Assembly (NCBI GenBank): GCA_964030785.1 | Contig: OZ034978.1 | Coordinates: 14,808,453 to 14,872,452 of the forward strand | Source of the DNA: Siderastrea siderea | Lineage: Eukaryota > Cnidaria > Anthozoa > Scleractinia > Rhizangiidae | Direction: 5' to 3' | DNA: 64,000 nt | Shown: positions 35,020 to 40,514 of the stretch, piece by piece | Numbering within the stretch: position 1 is the stretch's first letter | Layout of the letters: the number at the start of each line of letters is the position of its first letter | The notes under the pieces: model-generated | Database searches by the model: none | What the model saw: only the letters and a program-made list of their open reading frames with translations | Told to the model about the DNA's origin: nothing | Position numbers and translations under genes: made by a program

Positions 35020-37469
35020 GAATTCTTTATACAGATGGCCTATATCACGCAAGGTGGTTTTCAATAGGGCACTGTGAAAATATAACAAGATAAAATTTAA
35101 CTAAAATACTAAAATGCTGATATTGAAATAATAGAAAAGAATTAAGAGGGATTAAACACCAAAGTTCTACTTAAAAGTTGAAGAAAATGGAAAGCTATTT
35201 TAAAATGTAAACCTATTATGTAACGATATTCTAAAAGCATTATAAGATAGGTTTCTCATCTCCATAGGCAGGGCATTCCAGTCCAGTAAGGCACTATTTA
35301 GGGATCTAAGCAGTCCCCAGTTAGTATATCTGATTTTTATGATTCGAACAGTGTCCTTTGACCGAGTGTTGTGACTGTGACAGTCCGAACCTCGGATGAT
35401 TATGTTGTTTCTATCGTCCGAGTTTATTAAATTGTACATATAAAGGCAGCGTTTCATTTGTCTTCTGGTTGTAAGATTCACCCAATTCAGATCTGCAAGT
35501 GCTTCAGTTGAAGACGAATGTGGCGCCGTATCCAGGACCATCTTGGCTGCTCTATTTTGGAGAACTTGTAACTTGATTGTTGTTATTATTGTGAAAACAG
35601 TTTTTCCCAACTTCGCGTCAGCAGTTCTTATTCAACGCTTATTGCCAATTCGTTTCTTTAACGCAGATGATTTTGACGCCAACTTTGGACTGACCGAGGA
35701 TAAGATGGTCAATGATGATAAATTCGAAGGAGAGATTGTTGGAGAAGGTGGAACGAAAGATCAAGATGAAAAAAAAGCTTTTGAAGCTGTCCTTGAAGGA
35801 GAATTCGATGACGAAGACCATAGTGAAAATGGGAAATTAGATAGCTTAGGGATGGAAACATATGACAATGCAGCGGTGGGTAAAAATGTCGGGAGAGGAG
35901 GACGTATTGGAGTGGACATTGGTTATCAAGGAAAAGGCAAGCACTTGTCGTTGAACGAGAAAATTCATATACCAAAAGGTAATGGTCTTCAAAGTTTTGT
36001 TCTGGGTGGAAGAGGTGCAAACTTTAAGCCACTTGGTGGACGACTTAGGCACTACGAGAATCAAGGTCTCAAGTCCTTAGCCAATATAGTACCTAAGCGT
36101 GGGACAGCAAGGAATGTTGTAACTGCAGATTTGTTTGGGAAAACGGAAACTAAAGGTACCCGAGGTAAAGAGAACAAGAAAGGGATGACATCTGAACGAG
36201 AATCAGGGTTCGTGGATGGTCAAACGTCTTTCACTAAGACAACAGAGACATCCAAAGGAACAGCTCGTTCACGAAATGAAATCTCATTCAGTTCCACGAG
36301 GCCGCCTCTAGCGGCAGAAGTTAAGGGACAAGCAGAATCGAGATATTTACAGAGCTATGGTAAGTCAGCGTTAAGCGTTCTTGCCAAAACAATCCACTGC
36401 AACTGCTTCAGCCACTATCCGTTAGTTCGGTTAAATTGCCCATCTAGAGATCTGGACACCTAATGTTGAGAAAATGTCCTCCCCTTTCAATATCATCAAT
36501 TAATTAATTATCAATACCCAAACACTCAACAACGGTATTAAAGGCCGAGAGAAAAAATCAATGATAATTGTTTTAGGTATAAGCACTTCTCACTGTCTTG
36601 TACAATGGTCATGCAGGTTCCAGCAATCATTCCATGGACGGTTAGTGATCAATTACGGATATTGCAGATACTTAAATATAACACTAAAGAGAGGCAGTTG
36701 TGGGCTTGTAGGTCGGAGCAAGATGCTTAAAAAATATAAGGGAGGGGACCTCGCAATCTGACGCAACACTCGGCAATCTTTTAATTCTTTCATCCTTTCC
36801 TTCCTTTTAGAGTATCTTGATCCTGTAGCCCTGTATCCGCTCAATGCAAAATACCAAGCACGAGATGTGATTGGTGGAAATCTACCTGGAATAATCAAGA
36901 ACGTGGTACCAGGAGCCGGACCTTTCAATAAAAGCGGTAATTCACTCTCATTTTCAGGAAGGTCAGATAGTTACATTGAGTTTCCAAACAATGGAAATTT
37001 GGACGTCAAAAATTCGATATCGCTTTTAGCGTGGGTTTTGCCAAAAACTGCAGGTCCCATCTTTAACTTTAAGACAGATGGTTGGGGTGTAAACTTTTGG
37101 ATGGCAAGGCCAAGAAAGCTGTTTGCCCGATTTGTTGATCGCGATCAAAAAGTACTTCCACGAGCAGTTAAGAGCACGCACATCAAACCCAACAAGTGGA
37201 ATTACGTTGGCGCAATTTATGATCAGAATTCTGGTCGTGCAAGCTTGTGGATACACGGAAAGCAAGAAGACGAGCAATATATTGGTAACATTTCATTAGC
37301 CACTAACTATCCCGTGAGAATGGGAGCTCGAATAGGCGATAAGCGGAATTTTAGTGGTCGTGTATCATGCATGCAAGTTTATAACGTGGCACTCAATCAG
37401 CAACAGATCAGTGATGCTAAAGTAAAGTGCAAATCACTAGACGGAGATTTAGGTCTGTCTTCCACTTAA
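18724..37469 (+). CDS. Gene B: secreted modular protein (Tyr/Pro-rich, Cys-rich, TSP1, VWA, VWA, acidic, LamG), complete
   Basis: Eighteen exons sum to 3684 nt, an exact open frame of 1227 residues: 18724-18799, 19430-19765, 22029-22271, 22734-22784, 23030-23233, 23680-23694, 23932-23979, 25008-25085, 26297-26371, 26879-27054, 27619-28000, 28694-28720, 29121-29153, 32605-32969, 33578-33773, 34535-34561, 35667-36359 and 36811-37469. Approximate residues are signal peptide 1-24, Tyr/Pro-rich 26-137, Cys-rich domain 138-235, TSP1 236-303, linkers 304-375, VWA 376-561, VWA 582-768, acidic 778-1008 and LamG 1009-1227. It lacks a transmembrane segment, so it is predicted to be secreted into the extracellular matrix. 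It is a tandem paralogue of gene A from VWA 1 onward. Linker exons are the least certain part. Confidence 0.78.
19104..19200. repeat. G-rich low-complexity tract
   Basis: Runs of G (ggggaggggggggggga, ggcggg units) lie in gene B's first intron. A similar purine-rich stretch lies at 47640-47760. No function can be assigned. Confidence 0.7.
19430..19765 (+). CDS. Gene B exon 2: Tyr/Pro/Ser-rich low-complexity region
   Basis: This 336-nt phase 1-1 exon has acceptor cacctgcag and donor gtaagt. It begins NQALKRPQDIF; the KR and IKRP sites could be proprotein cleavage points. The middle is repetitive in Tyr, Pro and Ser (SYPSGYPSYYPYSYPSP, then APYPYSFGG), like adhesive or cross-linked structural proteins in which Tyr is oxidised. 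It has one cysteine (QASCVGYAG). It was not found in gene A's visible part. Confidence 0.75.
20851..21839. mobile_element. Non-autonomous DNA transposon, 989 bp, in gene B intron 2
   Basis: The ends cagggccgtagc and gctacggccctg are perfect 12-bp inverted repeats. A 5-bp direct repeat AATAG flanks it on both sides (20846-20850 and 21840-21844). Sub-terminal gaggca/tgcctc motifs recur at both ends. No transposase frame is visible. The end sequence resembles hAT- or CACTA-like non-autonomous elements; the superfamily is undecided. Confidence 0.85.
22029..22271 (+). CDS. Gene B exon 3: Cys-rich domain, first part
   Basis: This 243-nt phase 1-1 exon has acceptor ctaattag and donor gtgagt. It reads FKSIGCWSDTS, then KCAEAALERSLTMFALQNGG, then QCFGGKNAEKNFRKYGPST. 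I recognise this pattern from cnidarian secreted proteins (a FALQNGG...C core followed by GGPW.N.VY), broadly like WSC-type carbohydrate-binding folds. The family assignment is tentative. Confidence 0.75.
22549..22660. repeat. Foldback inverted repeat within gene B Cys-domain intron
   Basis: gtaggcctttccgcacgttt is repeated in inverse form as aaacgtgcggaaaagcctac with about 50 bases between. The loop is gttttcctgtttttgg and beyond. It is probably a small foldback element. Confidence 0.75.
22734..22784 (+). CDS. Gene B exon 4: Cys-rich domain, second part
   Basis: The acceptor is attcatacag. It encodes DGEGGPWSNEVYRWVL, which completes the motif begun at 22029. The donor is chosen as gtacat after 22784 because it gives a phase 1 exit matching TSP1. 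An alternative donor, gtgggt at 22774, would break the phase. Confidence 0.65.
   Translation: MMVKEDHGAMRFIGGC
23030..23233 (+). CDS. Gene B exon 5: thrombospondin type 1 repeat
   Basis: This 204-nt phase 1-1 exon has acceptor ccttggag and donor gtataa. It contains NPWSLWSPCPQTCNNGN, VRNRTCYTY, then RPCGVQICPG. The WSxWSxC motif and six cysteines are diagnostic of TSP1, a glycosaminoglycan and matrix-binding module. The acceptor choice is fixed by frame: starting after the upstream ttgctcag would shift it. Confidence 0.9.
23297..23360 (+). repeat. Possible tRNA-derived SINE fragment
   Basis: tggtaccagactggttaat resembles an A box and ttggattcgaacc resembles a B box at suitable spacing. The rest does not fold into a tRNA. 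Weak call. Confidence 0.3.
23634..23662. repeat. AAAT microsatellite
   Basis: A run of about seven aaat units lies just upstream of the acceptor of the 15-nt micro-exon. Confidence 0.8.
23680..23694 (+). CDS. Gene B micro-exon: 15-nt linker
   Basis: This phase 1-1 exon has acceptor tttttcag and donor gtaatg, encoding GVNNTG across split codons and giving an NNT glycosylation sequon. Support is splice signals and phase only. Confidence 0.4.
23932..23979 (+). CDS. Gene B micro-exon: Pro/Arg linker
   Basis: This 48-nt phase 1-1 exon has acceptor tttttaag and donor gtaagt, encoding NKSATLRPNPSRPPT. It resembles the following Thr/Pro linkers in composition. Confidence 0.5.
24499..24926. mobile_element. 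MITE with TA target duplication
   Basis: The ends ccgtaaattgccgcttataa and ttataagcggcagtttacgg are about 24-bp inverted repeats flanked by TA. The interior repeats ggcttata-type motifs and G runs. It is non-coding and lies in a gene B intron. Confidence 0.88.
25008..25085 (+). CDS. Gene B exon: Thr/Pro/Ser linker, copy 1
   Basis: This 78-nt phase 1-1 exon has acceptor attttag and donor gtaaga. It encodes QQTDLPKGTGPPTAPPTSIS and PSQQ. It is homologous to the exon at 26297, which shows that the linker itself was duplicated. Dense Thr/Ser/Pro suggests O-glycosylation. Confidence 0.65.
25550..25830. repeat. Dispersed repeat shared with 48560-48800
   Basis: Both stretches share the order ggtacaagg, gatggagcct/gacggaacct, ctgg, ttttgttgtgtt.caatat, atgggt.gtg.gctg.tggg. 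They are diverged copies of one interspersed family. Class unknown. Confidence 0.6.
26297..26371 (+). CDS. Gene B exon: Thr/Pro/Ser linker, copy 2
   Basis: This 75-nt phase 1-1 exon encodes LQTSPPSTFTPTASPTSIS and PTQPSG, with donor gtgagc. I placed the acceptor at cttttaag (26295-26296) rather than the nearby acag. Only this gives phase 1 and aligns with the CAG ACA start of the exon at 25008. Confidence 0.6.
26879..27054 (+). CDS. Gene B exon: VWA domain 1, N-terminal part
   Basis: The acceptor is tcctctag and the donor gtttgt; phase is 1 in and 0 out, 176 nt. It starts CTAKVDLGFLIDGSGSIE with the MIDAS DxSxS and ends GTHVGVIIFSSGAR. It closely matches gene A 6513-6688. Confidence 0.92.
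27619..28000 (+). CDS. Gene B exon: VWA domain 1, C-terminal part
   Basis: The acceptor is tttcacag and the donor gtaaat; phase is 0 in and 1 out, 382 nt. It includes GGTNIGRALNLA, NMLVVLTDGKS, GVTIFGVGIG and RACTG, so all MIDAS positions are present. It is the counterpart of gene A 9114-9495. Confidence 0.92.
28694..28720 (+). CDS. Gene B micro-exon: GSGG linker after VWA 1
   Basis: This 27-nt phase 1-1 exon has acceptor tttatag and donor gtaagt, encoding GSGGVTQTP. It is equivalent to 10054-10080 in gene A. Confidence 0.6.
29121..29153 (+). CDS. Gene B micro-exon: second linker between the VWA domains
   Basis: This 33-nt phase 1-1 exon has acceptor ttgtttacag and donor gtaagt, encoding GDPVLQSPPT. 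It sits where gene A has its 30-nt exon at 10707. Confidence 0.55.
29617..32393. mobile_element. Large TA-flanked inverted-repeat element, 2777 bp, between gene B VWA domains
   Basis: The ends ccgtattttctcggttaaa and tttaatcgagaaaatacgg are inverted repeats flanked by TA. The similarity continues inward through several gccggg.gcgtttattt-type units. The interior holds other repeats (including the palindrome at 32085-32198) and no transposase that I can recognise. It fills most of the 3.4-kb intron before VWA 2. Confidence 0.75.
32085..32198. repeat. Palindromic element
   Basis: acaattattctac, tggatatc and gattataaccaac on the left are mirrored by gttggttatc, gatatcca and gtagaataattgt on the right, around a GC-rich loop (tcggcgctacgcgcctcg). 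It is nested inside the larger element. Confidence 0.85.
32605..32969 (+). CDS. Gene B exon: VWA domain 2, N-terminal part
   Basis: The acceptor is ttttgcag and the donor gtcagt; phase is 1 in and 0 out, 365 nt. It starts CKAKVDLSVLIDGSQSID and runs through GTHVGIVVFS and THTGKALDVV to NILLVMTDGASQ. The intron position is identical to that of gene A VWA 2. Confidence 0.92.
33513..33546. repeat. GT/GTT microsatellite
   Basis: gtgtgtgtgtgt is followed by tgttgttgttgttg just upstream of the acceptor of the VWA 2 second exon. The run adds to the pyrimidine/GT-rich context of that 3' splice site. Confidence 0.8.
33578..33773 (+). CDS. Gene B exon: VWA domain 2, C-terminal part
   Basis: The acceptor is tttttag and the donor gtacgt; phase is 0 in and 1 out, 196 nt. 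It contains KKLRDMGVTIFTLGIGNA, NQLNAMATDPDRDHVF and RVCKG. Confidence 0.92.
33910..34056. mobile_element. Palindromic MITE (147 bp)
   Basis: The ends ggtcccagttgttcaaaa and ttttgaacaactagggcc are inverted. The body is built from repeated tatccactggata units in both orientations. It is a compact, highly palindromic element in a gene B intron. Confidence 0.88.
34535..34561 (+). CDS. Gene B micro-exon: GSGG linker after VWA 2
   Basis: This 27-nt phase 1-1 exon has acceptor ctgttttag and donor gtatgt, encoding GSGGLLLLK. It is equivalent to 13120-13146 in gene A. Confidence 0.6.
34645..34908. mobile_element. Foldback element (264 bp)
   Basis: aatacgagcaacattttcg at the left pairs with cgaaaatgttgctcgtatt at the right. 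Internal arms (caagttgagattg, acaaattttcatgttgca) also pair with their complements. Nearly the whole element can fold into one hairpin. Confidence 0.88.
34951..35019. repeat. (AAT)n microsatellite
   Basis: About 22 uninterrupted aat units. On the minus strand this is the direction in which the 3' end of the adjacent LINE fragment lies, so it may derive from that element's tail. Confidence 0.9.
35200..35610 (-). mobile_element. LINE reverse transcriptase C-terminal fragment
   Basis: One minus-strand frame (136 codons) reads KLQVLQNRAAKMVLDTAPHS, EALADLNWVNLTTRRQMKRC and later LLDWNALPMEMRNLS. This is the C-terminal signature of CR1/L2-like LINE polymerases. It is 5'-truncated in the usual way. 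It ends only 56 bases before the gene B acidic exon. Confidence 0.82.
35667..36359 (+). CDS. Gene B exon: acidic then Gly/basic low-complexity region
   Basis: This 693-nt phase 1-1 exon has acceptor taacgcag and donor gtaagt. The first third is acidic (KAFEAVLEGEFDDEDHSENG, then KLDSLG). The remainder is Gly-, Lys- and Thr-rich (VGRGGRIGVDIGYQGKGK, ETKGTRGKENKKG) and has no cysteines. The acidic unit matches a repeat unit in gene A's acidic exon, where it occurs twice. The frame stays open upstream of 35667, but that sequence is LINE-derived, so the acceptor is taken as the start. Confidence 0.78.
36811..37469 (+). CDS. Gene B terminal exon: laminin-G-like domain and stop
   Basis: The acceptor is ttccttttag; the exon enters in phase 1 and stops with TAA at 37467-37469. 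It encodes YLDPVALYPLNAKYQARDVI, then SYIEFPNNGNLD, SLLAWVLP, WNYVGAIYDQNSGRASLWIH and GRVSCMQVYNVALN. It is the same fold as gene A's last exon and very similar at the DNA level. An AATAAA overlaps the stop region (37468-37473). Confidence 0.93.
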
Positions 37470-37474
37470 TAAAT

Positions 37475-38755
37475 TCTTTAAAAATCAACCCACTAAAAAG
37501 CAATCTCTAGAATGTTACTGTTTCCGTTGGAATAACTCACATCAAATGCACGTTTAAACTACCTAACTGTCGCGTTTCTAATAGAATCCCAGCAAGAAAT
37601 CAACAAGAAATTAAATGTTAAAGGCATTAGGCCTCGTTTTGTGTCTCTATAACGTTGTGGAAGTATGTTTTTTGGTACTTCAATTTGAAAATACAATAGC
37701 GAAAAAAGTGTGTCAAACTTAAGATAAAAATTGGCCATTTTTTTTACGAAGCTGTAGTCTAAACAGTGGAACATTGTAAAATTAGTTAGAGAAGTTGACC
37801 GGTAGATCAAAAACTGTATAGCTGTGGCTTTCATTGCGATATGGGACTTCACCCTCTAAGACACATTACTTTCCTTTCAGGCAACGCTTTAGTAGATAAT
37901 ATAAATGCTTATTTATCAGTTTGCTCAGTTTTCCGTGTTCTTTTCAGGGGAATATACTACCTAGCCCCTGATTTTTATTCACTGTCTGAAAATGTGGCGG
38001 CCACTCTGATCGTAACAGGCCATAGCGCGGTGCTGGAACAATAGATGATAACAATAGCAAAATAATGCAATATATATCCCTCAACTTTATCTCCGGTTCA
38101 CAAAGGGTAATAACAATAGAACGTCGAAAAGGGAAAATAAACGGATATGGTTTTATCAGTGAATATAGATAGTTTACTGAAACGGGACAATTTTACCAAT
38201 CGCACTCTTATAGAACTGAATTGGTCGCGACCACCGTAAAATACAAAGAAACATTCCTGAAGAATCATGCCTCAATTAAGCAAAACATGTTCTGTAAGTC
38301 ACATGGAATTTTTCTCTCGAGATTACCAATATTTTCATTTGGAAACCTTTGCAACTGAAGAATAAGCATGTCATTTTCTTGTCCCTCGGGGCAATGTGAT
38401 ATATTCACCCATATCAAGAGAGGATATCACATACTTTCGATTGACAGGTCAGTGGCCCTTACATATAGAAGAGAACCCCCGTCAGGACGGTTTGTTTGGT
38501 CACCTTCCCTATACAGCTAACTTTTCAAGACACAGATAGTCTCAGCTCAAGCTATTTTTATTACTTTACAACAATGATATGAAACATTCTTACCAAAATA
38601 ACAAAAACGTCTCACATAACTAAATGTTTTCCACTGCTCGTGCGTTAATTAATTTAAAGTAATTCGCTAATGGTACATTAATTCAATTCCCCGTCAGTGG
38701 ACATTCTTCGTTCATTTAGTTGCTAGAAGTCGGAGAACCGGGCAAAGATTAGTCA
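37475..38755. other. Intergenic region between gene B and the small-peptide gene
   Basis: The two genes converge here. No exon is seen. A reverse-strand AATAAA (tttatt at 38557-38562) lies about 195 bases past the stop of the small-peptide gene and may be its polyadenylation signal. Confidence 0.6.
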
Positions 38756-38953
38756 TCACTTAGACAAGTCAAGGGACAGTGGGGCACTTCGTTTCTTCTT
38801 ATATGGATCCCAGTCTGCAAGTACACATTCGTTATTGTAGCAGCTCAGTGTCCTCTCGTCGCAAGTACCAGAACACTTGACTTCCGGATCATCACAAGGA
38901 AGACCTATGAAGTCACATGGTCCCTTCATGGTTCGCTTCATAGGACGTCTATG
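38756..38953 (-). CDS. Small secreted precursor, exon 2 (Cys-rich core and stop)
   Basis: 66 codons including TAA. It holds all six core cysteines and both dibasic sites. The acceptor is at 38954-38955 on the reverse strand. Confidence 0.78.
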   Translation of the reverse strand, partial: HRRPMKRTMKGPCDFIGLPCDDPEVKCSGTCDERTLSCYNNECVLADWDPYKKKRSAPLSLDLSK

Positions 38954-40514
38954 CTGAAAACAAATATGAAATTGGAACAAAGTTGAAAAGATTTTCAGCT
39001 TGTAGTCATAAATATATGAATTTAGATCTGAACAGCTGTGAAGATGAATGCCATGCATGAAAGAAATTTTCCTTATAATAATGAACGTGAATAAAGGAAG
39101 CTTCGAAGTGGGAAAAAATTAAGGTTTTTAGTGAACTTTTTTTTTGTTCCTGTGACTTCCGTGTTGTCCCCTGCGACACGAAATTTTGATGATTTGTCTC
39201 TTGGATTTTGAGAAGTTAAAAATGAAATGCACGTACTTTATTGATGTTAAGTTCGCATTACGAAGAAGACTTAGAAAGGTTTTAAGAAGCGAATATTGTT
39301 TCCTTATATGAAGATTACTTTTGAGATCACCCTTACATTTCGTACCCGGCTAAAATGAAACTTTAATCCCACCAAAAGGCATTAATTTATGTGCCAGATT
39401 ACACAGTCTCTCAGTGAAAGTTTAAGTAAAGGATAAATGATATGCTGTTTTATTTGAAAGTTAAATCCGATTATCAATTTTGACCTTTTAAGCCGGCGAC
39501 CAATTCTCACGGAAATGATTTATCCCTCTGGAGAAGAGTGTCTGAAATGAAACTAGGATTGTCCGTAAAATAAGCGTACTCGAGCGATTAAAGACAAATA
39601 TCTAGTTTTCCTTTAAACGTGTTTTAAGAAAAATCAGAATAATGATCTGAGGCGGGTCGACTTCGCTAATATGGTTGTGCTGGATCTTGCGAAATGATTC
39701 GTTGTGCGCTGTTATTCAGTTCGTTCTTTGGAAAAGTATACTTGATTAATGCCGGGAAGCTATTAGCCGATAATCCATTAGATAACCACACTACCCCTTT
39801 TAATATCACTGATTTTTAATTTTGAGCATACAATAAATAAAGATTTCCTTCAGCTACAGGACTGATGGTGTCTAGCATGACTCTTTATCCACCATGGCTT
39901 TAATAAGTTACACGAAAACAGATTTTATCGGTGCATCATGGTTTGTTGAAAAAAAAAAGCATCTCGCTACACGACTAAAAATCTCTTCATTTTATTTCTA
40001 ATTCTGCTGGAAATAAGGCTCGTTTGTTAGTTTCATCACAAAATGCAGGTTAAGAAATACCCCCTTTTTTCTTTTAAAAGATCACAGTTCTTATTAAAAG
40101 TCGCATATAAGAGTTCATTTAACTATATAGGAAAATCAAATGCAAACTGTGAAGTTGATCACAGTTGATGTAGGAGAAATAAAACAAACGCTTGATGCCG
40201 TGTACTCTAAGTCAGTTGCACGTCAGCTTTAGCGTCCGCGAATATTAAACAATGGTTCAGTGTAAAATCCATTTCGTTCGTTCGAAATCTTTCAGTTCGT
40301 AATAATCTGGTTATCCTTCCTTTCGAATTGGATCGTAAGTCGTTATTTGTTAAGCTTGTTGAAGTTGGGATGATCTCCATTTCTACATTAGTTTGTCAAG
40401 GAAAAAAAAACCTTCGCTTACCATTTCATTGAAACCTCTGAGATTTCTCGCCACCAGTTCTTCGGTGCTGATAGCCAAAATAAGGCAGACGATTACTATG
40501 GCTTTCTTTTCCAT
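38756..40514 (-). CDS. Small secreted six-cysteine precursor, two exons (96 aa)
   Basis: Exon 1 is 40514-40422 (31 codons) and exon 2 is 38953-38756 with stop; the intron has a gtaagc donor and an AG acceptor (ttttcag), phase 0. Exon 1 encodes a clear signal peptide, MEKKAIVIVCLILAIS, followed by ARNLRGFNEM. Exon 2 starts HRRPMKR, a dibasic site. A core follows with six cysteines spaced C-6-C-6-C-3-C-6-C-4-C (GPCDFIGLPCDD, KCSGTCDERTLSC, NNEC). A second basic site, KKKRSAP, comes near the end. This is the layout of a processed secreted peptide. Cnidarians use such folds as hormones, toxins or matrix peptides, and the sequence does not tell which. I do not recognise the family. Confidence 0.78.
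40422..40514 (-). CDS. Small secreted precursor, exon 1 (signal peptide)
   Basis: 31 codons from ATG at 40514. A hydrophobic stretch is followed by the probable cleavage region STEELVA. The donor is gtaagc in phase 0. Confidence 0.78.
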
